In this document: positions 42,975 to 52,064 of the stretch, one piece after another | How positions within the stretch are numbered: the first letter of the stretch is position 1 | Layout: each line of letters opens with the position of its first letter | Origin: Pedobacter cryoconitis | GTDB taxonomy: Bacteria > Bacteroidota > Bacteroidia > Sphingobacteriales > Sphingobacteriaceae | Length of the DNA stretch: 64,000 nt | NCBI RefSeq assembly: GCF_014200595.1 | Contig: NZ_JACHCG010000002.1 | Span: forward strand, 620,001-684,000 | Direction of reading: 5' to 3' | Made by a program: the position numbers and the translations under genes | The notes under the pieces: model-generated | Database searches by the model: none | What the model was told of the DNA's origin: nothing | Seen by the model: only the letters and a program-made list of their open reading frames with translations

Positions 42975-44567
42975 ATGAAAAGAAAACTATTATTATTAAT
43001 TCCGGTACTGATCAGCTTCATGGCTTGTAAAAAAGCAATAGATCCTTCAGGTGGTGGTACTACGCCGGTAGATGTAGTAACCACTGCTGATGGTTATAGC
43101 AGTGATCATGTCCATAACCTTAACCTGGTCTATTTTATACCAAATGATTTAGATACCCTGCCTGGTTATCAAAAGCGTTTAAGTGACCTGATGCTTTGGG
43201 GACAGAAATTCTATAAAGATGAAATGGCCCGTAATGGGTATGCAGATAAAACTTTTGGCTTGTTTACCAGCCCGACTAAAGGGGTGAAAATTACAGTGAT
43301 CAGGGGGACCAAACCAAAAAGCAGTTATCCTTATTCTGGGGGAAATGGGGCTGTTGCACAAGAGATTAATGCTTATTTCACCGCACATCCCGCAGAAAAT
43401 ACCAGCGCACATACTTTGGTAATTATACCGCGTTATGAATTTAAAGCAGACGGAACACCAAGCGGAGGGCCATTTTATGGAACTGGAAAGTGGTGTTATG
43501 CACTTGATTATGAGGGTATGGATATTAAAAACCTGGGTAAAACGGATGCAGATGGTAAACGTTTCAGTGTTTGGTTTGGCGGAATGATGCATGAATTAGG
43601 ACATGGTTTGAATTTACCGCACAACTGTCAGAAAGTATCGGAAAATGCAACGCTTGGCATGGCATTAATGTGGGCCGGTAATGGTACGTTAGGGATTTCC
43701 CCGACTTTTTTAACTGCTACAGATGCAGCGATATTAAATGTAAATCAAGTCTTTAATAAGGGTGATAAAGCTTCTTACGGTGCGGTTAAGGCATCAATCA
43801 GTAAGATTCATGCAAAATATGATCCTTCGAAATCATCGATTGTTGTTTCCGGCCGGTTTACTTCAGATGTGAAAGTAAACAGTGTGGTTTATTATAATGA
43901 CCCGAATGTAAACAATGAAGGGATTGGCGTAAATAAGGATTATAACGCCACTACCTGGGAATCTAAAGCGATCGGGGTGGATAGTTTTTATGTGGAAATG
44001 CCAATTTCAGAGCTTAAATACAAGGATGGCAATCCATATGAATTGAAAGTTAAACTAGTTCATGACAATGGTAATGTCACAGAAACAATTTATAATTATG
44101 ACTTTGTAAATGGTATTCCGGTACTGAACTTCAGCAGCAGAGATGAATTTAGCAAAACTGGCTGGAACGTATTGAATGTAAGCTCACAGGAGACCGCCGA
44201 AGAAGATGGTAAAGCTGCGAATCTGATTGACGGGGTGATCAATACCTATTGGCATTCACAATATTCAGGTACTACTGCTGTTTATCCGCATTCGTTTACC
44301 ATAGATATGGCTGCTGCTAAACAAGTAACCGGGATTAGTCTTACCCAAAGAAACGGTTTACAAAGAGCTATTAAGGATTTTGAGATCCAGTATAGTACGG
44401 ACGGTTCAAGTTTTGTTTCGGCAGGATCTTATGTGCTGGCTAATGTAAATGGGTCACAGTACATTAATTTGCCTGCTAAACAGACTTTCCGCTACTTTAA
44501 AATTATAGCGAAATCTTCTTATGACGGACAATCTTTTGCTGCTTTGTCTGAAGCAGGTGCATTTTAG
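42975..44567 (+). CDS. Lipoprotein metzincin-like protease with C-terminal discoidin domain
   Basis: A 530-residue lipoprotein (lipobox SFMAC near residue 17). The zinc site is MHELGHGLNLPHNC near residue 212, an extended HExxHxxxxxH motif of metzincins. The last ~140 residues form an F5/8 type C domain (LIDGVINTYWHSQY, HSFTIDMAAAKQVTGI, DFEIQYSTDGSSF), which usually binds glycans. It therefore looks like a surface protease targeted to glycoprotein or polysaccharide, perhaps a mucin- or plant-wall-degrading enzyme. It is the second zincin lipoprotein in this window. Confidence 0.85.
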   Translation: MKRKLLLLIPVLISFMACKKAIDPSGGGTTPVDVVTTADGYSSDHVHNLNLVYFIPNDLDTLPGYQKRLSDLMLWGQKFYKDEMARNGYADKTFGLFTSPTKGVKITVIRGTKPKSSYPYSGGNGAVAQEINAYFTAHPAENTSAHTLVIIPRYEFKADGTPSGGPFYGTGKWCYALDYEGMDIKNLGKTDADGKRFSVWFGGMMHELGHGLNLPHNCQKVSENATLGMALMWAGNGTLGISPTFLTATDAAILNVNQVFNKGDKASYGAVKASISKIHAKYDPSKSSIVVSGRFTSDVKVNSVVYYNDPNVNNEGIGVNKDYNATTWESKAIGVDSFYVEMPISELKYKDGNPYELKVKLVHDNGNVTETIYNYDFVNGIPVLNFSSRDEFSKTGWNVLNVSSQETAEEDGKAANLIDGVINTYWHSQYSGTTAVYPHSFTIDMAAAKQVTGISLTQRNGLQRAIKDFEIQYSTDGSSFVSAGSYVLANVNGSQYINLPAKQTFRYFKIIAKSSYDGQSFAALSEAGAF

Positions 44568-44585
44568 TCGTTATCTGCTATAGTT

Positions 44586-44620
44586 AAAGCCCCTGACCCA
44601 AAGAATCAGGGGCTTTTTGC
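44586..44620. terminator. Terminator between convergent genes
   Basis: AAAGCCCCTGA pairs with TCAGGGGCTTT around a 9-base loop, followed by more T. It ends the zincin transcript and, from the other strand, the bicupin transcript. Confidence 0.8.
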
Positions 44621-45795
44621 TAAAAAATTCCTTTTTTATGATGTGCAAGCGTAGCTGTTTGGGCTGGTGTGATACCAAAGTGATCCTGAACAAGTTGTGC
44701 TGGATTTGCACTTAACCAATCATTCAGTGAAATTTCCTGATATTCCGGGGCATTAAATAATATAATTAATTTAAGCGTTTCTGTACCCGTATTTTCTATG
44801 TAATGGCCGTAACCTTGTTTAATAAAGGACACCATCCCTTTTTTATAAGGCATTGTTTTGACACGTCCATGTGAACCAAAAATACTGAGGTTTCCTTTTC
44901 CGCTCATTACATATTGCCATTCATCGGCGTTTGGATGCCAGTGAAGTTCGCGGATCGCACCTGGTTCAATATCCATACGTAAGGCAGTCAGCGTAGTTTG
45001 GATCGGGAACTCTTTAGAAGAAACTTTTCTTGTAAAACCGCCTGCAAATTGTTGAAATACGCCGTCTTTTTCCATACGGAACTTATGAGCAGAACTGCTG
45101 GTTGGGATATTCGGATCTAAGTTTTGTGGTCTTGGTGCTGTAGCTATTTTTCCGGTACCGATGTAAAGTTCTTTATGTGGGAAAGCGGCAAATGTACTTG
45201 CTGATAATCCTGAGTTACGGGCCATAATTTCCGGAGAGATGTGGCTGATCCAATCTGTGGAGCTAAAGGTTCCAAATTCAGAAAAATGACCATTGTCAAA
45301 ACCCAGCAGGAATAAACAATGCTCGTCTCCTAAACATTGTAAGCAGTGTCCATGGCCTTTTGGGAAATACCAGATGTCGCCTTTTTCAAAGTCATCGGTT
45401 GATGTTGTCCCGTCAGGAGAAACGACTGTTGTGCGTACTTTACCTTCTAAGATATAAGCCCATTCTGCTGCGATGGAGTGCCAGTGCAATTCACGGAAGC
45501 TACCTGGATTTAACCGCATAATTACGGCCGCTATACTTTGTGAAACTGGAAATTCTTCGACAGTGGCTTCTTTGGCAGTTCCACCAGTGCCTGTCCAGCC
45601 TGTACTTCCATTTTCAATGTCATAAACAAAATCTTCCAATTCTGCCTGTGGACCTTCGGGTCCTTTTTTTACCGGTGATTTTACTGCTGCATCAGCCTTT
45701 TGAGGGATTAATAAATTCAGGCTTGTTGCAGCTGTTACTAAACCAAAGGTGGATAAAGATGCTGCGGAAATGAATCCACGTCTTGTAGTTGCCAT
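44620..45795 (-). CDS. Bicupin oxalate decarboxylase-family protein
   Basis: A 391-residue exported bicupin. A twin-arginine signal (TTRRGFISAASL...) ends near ADA at residue ~37. Each cupin shows the metal ligands: FRELHWHSIAAEWAYILEGK with HGHCLQC in the first, and IRELHWHPNADEWQYVMSGK with YGHYIEN in the second. This is the oxalate decarboxylase layout, which breaks oxalate to formate and CO2 with Mn. The lid residue cannot be assigned by eye, so the activity is inferred. Start at ATG 45795. A GntR gene is divergent, with three shared operator-like sites between. Confidence 0.88.
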   Translation of the reverse strand: MATTRRGFISAASLSTFGLVTAATSLNLLIPQKADAAVKSPVKKGPEGPQAELEDFVYDIENGSTGWTGTGGTAKEATVEEFPVSQSIAAVIMRLNPGSFRELHWHSIAAEWAYILEGKVRTTVVSPDGTTSTDDFEKGDIWYFPKGHGHCLQCLGDEHCLFLLGFDNGHFSEFGTFSSTDWISHISPEIMARNSGLSASTFAAFPHKELYIGTGKIATAPRPQNLDPNIPTSSSAHKFRMEKDGVFQQFAGGFTRKVSSKEFPIQTTLTALRMDIEPGAIRELHWHPNADEWQYVMSGKGNLSIFGSHGRVKTMPYKKGMVSFIKQGYGHYIENTGTETLKLIILFNAPEYQEISLNDWLSANPAQLVQDHFGITPAQTATLAHHKKGIF

Positions 45796-45816
45796 AATTT
45801 TTAGATTAATATGAAG

Positions 45817-45824
45817 CAAATATA
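45817..45824 (-). promoter_or_regulatory. -7 promoter box of the bicupin gene
   Basis: On the minus strand TATATTTG fits TAnnTTTG, 21 bases before ATG 45795. Operator 1 (45851-45865) lies just upstream of where the -33 box should be. Confidence 0.5.
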
Positions 45825-45850
45825 TAATGCATAAATGGTATTTTAAAATA

Positions 45851-45884
45851 AAACATCATATGTTTATTTTAACATCATATGTTT
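45851..45884. promoter_or_regulatory. Twin GntR-type operators 1 and 2
   Basis: AAACATCATATGTTT (45851-45865) and TAACATCATATGTTT (45870-45884) follow the pattern AAACAT-N3-ATGTTT, centres 19 bases apart. They match a third copy in the gntR promoter (45992-46006). Placed just upstream of the bicupin promoter. Confidence 0.7.
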
Positions 45885-45991
45885 GTGGTAAACGTCGTTA
45901 TAGTCATGGTGAACTTGAATTTGAGGTTTAATACTGTTTTTATTGCTTTGCAGAAGTTAAAAATGGGATAGATGTATATGATGTTTGAAAG

Positions 45992-46007
45992 AAACATCGT
46001 ATGTTTG
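45992..46007 (+). promoter_or_regulatory. Operator 3 overlapping the gntR -7 box
   Basis: AAACATCGTATGTTT (45992-46006) repeats the operator pattern, and TATGTTTG (46000-46007) within it fits the -7 consensus. A protein bound here would block the promoter, so the regulator should repress itself. Confidence 0.6.
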
Positions 46008-46023
46008 TGACAAAGCAATTATT

Positions 46024-46677
46024 TTGAGCAACTCCATCAAACTTTACGAGAAAGTAATTAACCTGATCAAAGAGGATATCTCTCAGGGAAAGTATAAAGC
46101 GGGTGAGAAAATCCCTGCTGAACCTGAGCTGATGAAATTATATAGTGTAGGACGGTCTAGTATCAGGGAAGCGATTAAGACTCTAGCCATTTCCGGGATA
46201 CTGAAGGTGCAGCAAGGGTCGGGTACTTTTGTGAACACGAGTTTCCAGGAAGTGAGTATCGAACAAAGGTTAAGGCGTGCTGATTTTGATGATGTAAATG
46301 CGGTAAGGCGGTTGCTGGAGAAAGAAATCGTAAAACTGGCAACACAGAACCGCACTGAGGAACAGCTTAAAGAAATTGAACTGGCTTTGGGGAACCGTAA
46401 GTTGGCTATTGAAGAAGAAGACTCTCAGCGCTGTGCAGATGCGGATATTGCCTTTCACACGGCTATTGCCCAGGCTTCTTCAAATCCTGTATTGTCTGAT
46501 CTGTATTATAGTTTTACGCTGATCATGCGTAATTTCTTTGCAGCCCGTGAGAAACAGGGGATCAGTCGTTTTGCAATGAATCATCATTTGCATGAGCAGC
46601 TGTTTAAAGCCATTAAGAGTAAGAAGTTAAGTCAGTCACAATCAGTTCTTCAAAAGATTTTGGATAATAACTATTAG
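46024..46677 (+). CDS. GntR family (FadR/FCD subfamily) regulator
   Basis: A 217-residue regulator: winged helix at ~1-75 (GEKIPAEPELMKLYSVGRSS, IREAIKTLAISGILKVQQGS) and an FCD ligand-binding domain (~85-215, ADIAFHTAIAQASSNPVL). A TTG at 46024 is taken as the start because the frame upstream contains operator 3 and a -7 box; the alternative TTG is at 45985. No ATG is available there. It probably senses oxalate or a related acid and controls the divergent bicupin gene. Confidence 0.85.
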   Translation: MSNSIKLYEKVINLIKEDISQGKYKAGEKIPAEPELMKLYSVGRSSIREAIKTLAISGILKVQQGSGTFVNTSFQEVSIEQRLRRADFDDVNAVRRLLEKEIVKLATQNRTEEQLKEIELALGNRKLAIEEEDSQRCADADIAFHTAIAQASSNPVLSDLYYSFTLIMRNFFAAREKQGISRFAMNHHLHEQLFKAIKSKKLSQSQSVLQKILDNNY

Positions 46678-46685
46678 GGCGGTTC

Positions 46686-46714
46686 AAAAAAAGCCTGCTA
46701 AAATGATAGCAGGC
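46686..46714 (-). terminator. Terminator of the lyase-like gene
   Basis: On the minus strand GCCTGCTA and TAGCAGGC pair around a 6-base loop and are followed by seven T. It lies 91 bases after the lyase stop and also close behind gntR on the other strand. Confidence 0.7.
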
Positions 46715-46804
46715 CCGGTTAAATTGGTGGTTGTGAATTTCTTAAGTTGATAGTAGCAGGAATTATTGTTTAAATGAAGATGATTGTTGTTGAAATGAAG
46801 ACAG

Positions 46805-47590
46805 TTATTGGGCTGCGTCTGCATAAGTAGAAGCAATACGTATTTTCTTTACTACATGTGTAACCTTTGCAGTGTCACCACCATATACTCCCCATTTCGG
46901 GTCACAGAAATCACTGTCAAGTGTTCTGCATTTTAATCTTTTATTTCCATTTGTAAAAGTCTGCTGAACGCCATTGTACCAGAATTCTATGAAACCAACA
47001 GAGGGATCTTTAGATACTTTCATCCGGATTACAAATTGCTGCCAGGTTCCTGTAGCTAAGGCGATAGACCAGGGAACTGTTGCAGTATGACTTTCATCAA
47101 AATGTTGTAATTCCAATTTACCATTAAGTGTACGGAGCATTAATGGGTGATTTGCACTTGCTTTAGAGGTAGGGTAAGCTTTCCATTGAAATATAGCTTC
47201 CGTTTTTAAAGAGACTGGCATGTATATTTTGCTCGTCCAGCCTATATAAATATCTGATCCTTCTGCGGCCTGGTAATTTTTTGCACCATGGCCTTCAGCA
47301 CGATGACTGCCTATAGGCTTTAAAAAGTTCCAGCAGAGCGTTCCTGTTTCATCGTTGACAGTAGTTACAGAACCTTCTTGTTCTACATTGATTTCTTTCC
47401 ATACACTACTGCTGCCATTGGTTGCATCTCCATTAAATAACACAGCCAGCGGATTGACAGCATTGATTTGCGTACCGGAATTATTCAGGTCTTGATTCTG
47501 GTTGGTGCTGTCGGTTTGTTTTTTACAGTTGGTTAGAAAAAAAACAGCACTCATAGCCATCGTAATTACAGTAATTCTTGTTTTTCTCAT
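46805..47590 (-). CDS. Polysaccharide lyase-like lipoprotein (heparin-lyase fold)
   Basis: A 261-residue lipoprotein (lipobox FFLTNC). The remainder looks like a jelly-roll of the heparin-lyase-like family: SHRAEGHGAKNYQ, IYIGWTSKIYMP, IFQWKAYPTS, VGFIEFWYNGVQQTF and KWGVYGGDT. Relatives cut glucuronan, alginate or similar acidic glycans. It is alone, with no Sus partners nearby. Catalytic residues cannot be set by eye, so the exact substrate is open. Confidence 0.7.
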   Translation of the reverse strand: MRKTRITVITMAMSAVFFLTNCKKQTDSTNQNQDLNNSGTQINAVNPLAVLFNGDATNGSSSVWKEINVEQEGSVTTVNDETGTLCWNFLKPIGSHRAEGHGAKNYQAAEGSDIYIGWTSKIYMPVSLKTEAIFQWKAYPTSKASANHPLMLRTLNGKLELQHFDESHTATVPWSIALATGTWQQFVIRMKVSKDPSVGFIEFWYNGVQQTFTNGNKRLKCRTLDSDFCDPKWGVYGGDTAKVTHVVKKIRIASTYADAAQ

Positions 47591-47827
47591 GAGATAATAT
47601 GTTTAATATTTATATGATTTTAGGATAGATTCTGAATTTAACAGGCTAATTGATTAACTAAATAAACTTTAAGTGAATGTAAGTAAAAATATTATATGAT
47701 TTTTGATAATTAAATTTATTAGTTTGTTTCGTTGAAATAGATAAGTTTTATTCGTTTTTACAGGTAAATAAAATGGGTAATTGCTATATTTAATAATAGA
47801 TAGCCCCTGTAGTAAAGAAAAAGAATA

Positions 47828-48307
47828 ATGAAAGTAAATCAGCTATTATTAACTTTTATAGTGTTCCTGTTAAGTACAGCTATCTATGCGCAGCAGCCGA
47901 TGATTTCTAAAAAGCAAAGTACTGATTTTAAGAAACTGGAATGGCTGCTTGGTAAATGGAACCGCACTAATGGAAAGCCCGGACAAATTACGACCGAAGA
48001 ATGGGTAAAGGAGTCTGCTTTCAAACTTAAAGGGATGGGGGTGATGCGCAAAGGAGCAGATACGGCTTTTGTAGAAAAAATGACATTGCTGGTTAAAGAC
48101 AATGCCATTTTTTTTGTGGCTGATGTGAAAGAGAACAATGGACTGGTCTATTTTAAATTGACTACCATCACTTCCAATGGTTTTACCTGTGAAAACCCTG
48201 AACATGATTTTCCTAAGAAAATTGTTTACAAGTTAGCAGGTAAAGATTTACAGGCAACGATATCGGGAAATGGAAAAAGTATTGATTACTCTTTTGCGAG
48301 GTTGTAA
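47828..48307 (+). CDS. Exported DUF6265-like protein
   Basis: A 159-residue protein with a signal peptide (residues 1-21, ending YAQ). The rest reads LEWLLGKWNRTNGKPGQI, EEWVKESAFKLKGMGV and FTCENPEHDFPKKIVYKL, a small lipocalin-like barrel found in Bacteroidota as DUF6265. Function unknown. It stops 6 bases before the end of the convergent VOC gene. Confidence 0.75.
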   Translation: MKVNQLLLTFIVFLLSTAIYAQQPMISKKQSTDFKKLEWLLGKWNRTNGKPGQITTEEWVKESAFKLKGMGVMRKGADTAFVEKMTLLVKDNAIFFVADVKENNGLVYFKLTTITSNGFTCENPEHDFPKKIVYKLAGKDLQATISGNGKSIDYSFARL

Positions 48308-48313
48308 ATCCTG

Positions 48314-48970
48314 TTATTTGATAAATAATTCCTGATATGCCCGGTCTGCTGTACTCAGTTGGACCTTAGCTTCAAATGCTTGTGCTTTTTTGGTTGTCGG
48401 GAACCAGTTTCTATCCGGGGTAACCAGGATCAGTAGTCCGTTTTCATCACCGATAACTGCAAAGTTTTCAGTTTTGGGTTGTTTAACATAGTAATCAAGC
48501 CCATATTGACTAATTAATTCTTCTGCTGTTGAATGCACATCACTGGTCACGATACCAATTTCACTAACATATAATATCGAATTGCTGTCAAATGCAACAT
48601 CGGATTGATGATCAGTATCAAAACGGCAGATCAACTCAAGCAGGTTTCCATTGTTATCATAAAAATAGAATGATTTTGCATTCCAGGCTTCAAAAGAAGA
48701 AAATTGGCTATCATCCGTTACTGGTAATACCGTCGTTCTTTGCTCAAGCCATTTAAAAGCTTCTTCCAGCTTATTATTTGGGATATCAAATGCAAGATGA
48801 TAATTAGGGCGTTCAACCGTCGATGTTTGAAAAGATACTTTTGTCGTACCAATCAAAAAAGATACTTCATTTTCATTTTTTGAATTAGTTTTAATGTTAA
48901 GTACATTGTTGTAAAACTGTTCGGTTTCTATAATATTATTGCTTAGCAATTCAATCGCTTCAATCTTCAT
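48314..48970 (-). CDS. VOC family protein
   Basis: A 218-residue cytoplasmic protein with two VOC modules: residues 1-115 (IETEQFYNNVLNI... to FYDNNGNLLELICR) and ~125-200 (EIGIVTSDVHSTAEELISQ to GLLILVTPDRNWF). Such proteins include glyoxalases, dioxygenases and resistance proteins; the reaction cannot be told. Single gene, 178 bases upstream of the PSD-like gene's stop. Confidence 0.82.
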   Translation of the reverse strand: MKIEAIELLSNNIIETEQFYNNVLNIKTNSKNENEVSFLIGTTKVSFQTSTVERPNYHLAFDIPNNKLEEAFKWLEQRTTVLPVTDDSQFSSFEAWNAKSFYFYDNNGNLLELICRFDTDHQSDVAFDSNSILYVSEIGIVTSDVHSTAEELISQYGLDYYVKQPKTENFAVIGDENGLLILVTPDRNWFPTTKKAQAFEAKVQLSTADRAYQELFIK

Positions 48971-49147
48971 AAAAAGGGTTTTAAAATGATAGCCCTGTTT
49001 AAAATAGGGCTGTTATACTCAATATAGCCTTAAATCTTTAAATAAGGCCATATTGAGCAAACTGAAATGCGATGTTGACAATCGTATTATTATTAAGTGA
49101 TGATTAAGCTGCTGACTGCTAAGATTAGCCCCGGCTATCCATTGATT

Positions 49148-50416
49148 TTATTTTAAAATTGTCGCAATCTTCGATTTTAATGGAATATTGCTGGAGTCTA
49201 ATCCCGGGGTCTGACCGTGCATATCAAAGGCAATTTTAACCTGCGGCCCGAAAAACAAGCAATGCGTAGAACCCCCGAAATGGAACATTCCTAACTGCTC
49301 GCCTTTTTTAACATGCTGACCTTCATAAACGGTGATCTGACAAGAAGATACTTCTGCCATTCCAACCGGCATAATACACATCAGGCCAATAGCAGGGTTA
49401 TCTGCTTCTATAAAAATCAATGCTCTGGTGGCAAGTTCAGTGATATAACCCTGAGATTCATTCGGGCCGGATGGGTCATAACCTTCCGATAGCGCTTCGG
49501 CATAATAGGTGCCATCTACTACATAAGCTTTTACTATTTTTCCACTTACCGGACTATGCCAGCGGTGATAGCTTAAAGCACTTAAAAAGGCCTGGTAGAT
49601 AGTGCCTCCAACAAATTTATCCAGTAGCGGATCGTTGGCCATCATGTGTTCCAATGAATAAGGCTGGGCTTTTATCCAGAATTTATCATGTTTTTTGACT
49701 TTTTCTGCAATCCTGTATGGGGCAGATTCACACGCGTTTGCAATGATATTGTCGTCTTCAGGGCTGGCCACCGGACGCTGACCTTCTCTGAATTCCCTGG
49801 TGAAAAAATCATCCCATGATTTAAATCCATGATGAGGCTGGGCAGGATCACAGATAAATTCCTGATCGAAGTCTGGCATTGCTTTTTTTGCATCAGCGCC
49901 AAACCATCCGCTTTTTGGATCTTTACTCAATACATATTTTGAATCTGCTGAGCATAGAAAAATCCCCCATTCATTCAGTATCCTTTTGAATTGCCAGTTC
50001 ACTTTTTCATTTAAAAAAGCGGCATATCCGGCAGTAGTGCCCATAGACCAGTCCAGAATCGCATTGATCGGAAAACCAACCAGTCCTGTTTCGTTAAACT
50101 CTGGTGCTTTGGTCATTATTCTATTCATCAGCCTTAACATCAAATGATAGTCCCTGACCTGAGGCCCGCCTGCGGGGTTCTTATTATAAGGTGGTTTACG
50201 TGGTACTTCTGAGAACATCAGGTGGAACCACATAAATACTTCCGGATCGTCTTCTATGAGTTCCTTTAACTCTTCAATTACAGGCAATAAAGGACGCTTA
50301 TCCTTTTCTACTTCTGTAATAAGATCATCTAACCATTTTTCCAGGATAGTCTGATCGGAGGGAAGCCATTTGCCAACACGGAAGGGAAGTGACTTTTCGC
50401 TAGCTGTAGTTTTCAT
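49148..50416 (-). CDS. Phosphatidylserine decarboxylase-family protein
   Basis: A 422-residue protein. The N-terminal ~150 residues (HLMFSEVPRKPPYNKNP, DWSMGTTAGYAAFL) match the PSD-associated domain; the C-terminal ~230 residues are a pyruvoyl-dependent decarboxylase: WDDFFTREFREGQRPV, LSYHRWHSPVSGKI and the self-cleavage site FGGSTHCLFF. The latter is GGST instead of the LGST of membrane-lipid PSD. This subgroup also includes amino-acid decarboxylases (the fungal PsiD is one), so the substrate may not be phosphatidylserine. No membrane span is evident. Confidence 0.87.
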   Translation of the reverse strand: MKTTASEKSLPFRVGKWLPSDQTILEKWLDDLITEVEKDKRPLLPVIEELKELIEDDPEVFMWFHLMFSEVPRKPPYNKNPAGGPQVRDYHLMLRLMNRIMTKAPEFNETGLVGFPINAILDWSMGTTAGYAAFLNEKVNWQFKRILNEWGIFLCSADSKYVLSKDPKSGWFGADAKKAMPDFDQEFICDPAQPHHGFKSWDDFFTREFREGQRPVASPEDDNIIANACESAPYRIAEKVKKHDKFWIKAQPYSLEHMMANDPLLDKFVGGTIYQAFLSALSYHRWHSPVSGKIVKAYVVDGTYYAEALSEGYDPSGPNESQGYITELATRALIFIEADNPAIGLMCIMPVGMAEVSSCQITVYEGQHVKKGEQLGMFHFGGSTHCLFFGPQVKIAFDMHGQTPGLDSSNIPLKSKIATILK

Positions 50417-50517
50417 AAATTTTGTTTTGTGCTATGAATTTAGTCAAACTCATAAAATTAAAAACGCTTGTTCATATTCATTTTTTGTTCATTTTTCAGC
50501 ACGGGATAAGATGGCTG

Positions 50518-50593
50518 TTTAACGGTTAGTATTAAACGCGAACAGCCCCTGAATATATTCAGGGGCTGTTCGCGTTTAATACTAACCGTTAAA
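50518..50593. repeat. Perfect 76-bp palindrome
   Basis: Two 38-bp arms (50518-50555 and 50556-50593) are exact reverse complements with no spacer. The centre (AGCCCCTGAATA / TATTCAGGGGCT) looks like an ordinary terminator stem. It begins 9 bases after the Hsp70 stop codon. No T run follows on either side. It could act as the hsp70 terminator or may have grown from one by template switching. Confidence 0.9.
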
Positions 50594-50602
50594 AGGAATA
50601 TA

Positions 50603-51874
50603 TTAATCTGCGTCAAATAAGTAGCCGCTGTAAGCAAGGCCCTTGGCAACACTTGTAAAATTGTCTCCCGAATTTACCGGGATATGAGGGAATTTGTTCT
50701 TGAAAAGAGCTTGTACACCTCCAACCAGTGAACTTCCGCCGGTCAGGAATAAACTATCAATTTCTTCTGCTTTGATATTGTTCTTTAGCATGAATTCGTC
50801 CAGATAAACACTGATCTTTTTGATGTCTTTCTCGATTACGGCAGCGTATTGTTCTTTGGAAACTTCTTCGTCGATTTCAATATCCATATTTGAATAAGTG
50901 AATTGAGAAACCGGCTCATCAGATAAAGTAATCTTTGTTTTTTCAATAGAACGAAATATAGAATAGCCCAGGTTATTATCAATCAAAGTAATCAGGTTTT
51001 TGAACTTCCTGTCTTTTTTAGAATAATGATAATAATCCTGTAAATCTTTTTGTATCCTCAGGCCATTAAAAAAATTCATTTTATCCCAGGTACAAATATT
51101 TGCAAACAGTGACATCGGAACAGTCAGGACTTTCCCGGGTGTAGCCTCATACAAAGTGTTTTTCCCGAAATAAGGCGTTCCTTTATCCCACATAAATGCA
51201 GAATCAAAGCTATCTCCGCCAATATAAATACCTCCTGAGGCAATCATATCATTTCTCCTGTCTTTGTTGCCCACATTATCCGGGTTTAATACCAGGTAAG
51301 TAAAATCTGTTGTTCCTCCACCTAAATCGGCTACCAGTACTTTTTCTTTTTTCGTAATGGTCTTCTCATAGGCAAAAGCTGCACCAATTGGCTCAAACTG
51401 GAACCGTACTTCTGTAAAACCAGCATTTTCTGCTGCTTTACTAAGTCTTGTCTGTGCCAGCGTATCTTTAGCGGTACTATCGTCGTCAAAAAATACAGGA
51501 CGGCCAATCACAGCCTTCTTACAGTCAAATCCGATAATTTCATCGGCTTTGGTTTTTAAATCCTTCAGGATTAAAGCAACCAGATCTGATGCATTGTATC
51601 TTTTATTATGGATCCTGGTTTCTATAAAGCTGCTTCTTGATAAGATTTGCTTGATAGATTTGATAAATCTTCCTTTCATTCCATCGCTTAAATAAGCGTC
51701 GATTGCATTTTCACCCACTACATAGTTTAATGGCTGGGTTGCACTTTGTTCTTGCTGGAAATACAAGAGGGAAGGAACTGTTATCGTATTGATGATTTCG
51801 TTTTTTTCTTCGTCATAAATAGATAGGGCAGAATTGGTTGTTCCAAAATCAATTCCATATAGAAACTTACTCAT
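50603..51874 (-). CDS. Short Hsp70-family protein (YegD-like)
   Basis: A 423-residue protein consisting of the Hsp70 ATPase domain: YGIDFGTTNSALSIYDEE (phosphate 1), VLVADLGGGTTDFTYL (phosphate 2) and LFLTGGSSLVGGVQALFKN (adenosine site). The substrate-binding domain of DnaK is missing, as in E. coli YegD, a chaperone-like protein of unknown role. No J-protein or GrpE gene is near. It stands alone, with a perfect palindrome after its stop. Confidence 0.88.
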   Translation of the reverse strand: MSKFLYGIDFGTTNSALSIYDEEKNEIINTITVPSLLYFQQEQSATQPLNYVVGENAIDAYLSDGMKGRFIKSIKQILSRSSFIETRIHNKRYNASDLVALILKDLKTKADEIIGFDCKKAVIGRPVFFDDDSTAKDTLAQTRLSKAAENAGFTEVRFQFEPIGAAFAYEKTITKKEKVLVADLGGGTTDFTYLVLNPDNVGNKDRRNDMIASGGIYIGGDSFDSAFMWDKGTPYFGKNTLYEATPGKVLTVPMSLFANICTWDKMNFFNGLRIQKDLQDYYHYSKKDRKFKNLITLIDNNLGYSIFRSIEKTKITLSDEPVSQFTYSNMDIEIDEEVSKEQYAAVIEKDIKKISVYLDEFMLKNNIKAEEIDSLFLTGGSSLVGGVQALFKNKFPHIPVNSGDNFTSVAKGLAYSGYLFDAD

Positions 51875-52064
51875 CTCAAAAGGGGAAATATTGTTTTATA
51901 TTTAATTTTTATACAGGCAATCTTCCTTCGGTCATTGATAATATGATAGAAGTGAAGAGCTTACAGGCTATGCAGATTGATATAGCCTGTTTTAGCGCGT
52001 GCAAAGGTAAAATATTAAAATAATAATTAGATTATAACCTTGTATTAATCTGTAAAGCTTGTTT

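Noticed and set aside
43179..43592. Minus-strand 137-codon frame inside the zincin gene
   Set aside because: Antisense to a clear gene with zinc motif and discoidin domain; no independent evidence.
50518..50593. The long palindrome as a simple rho-independent terminator
   Set aside because: No T run follows on either strand, and the arms are far longer than needed; kept as a palindrome of unknown role.
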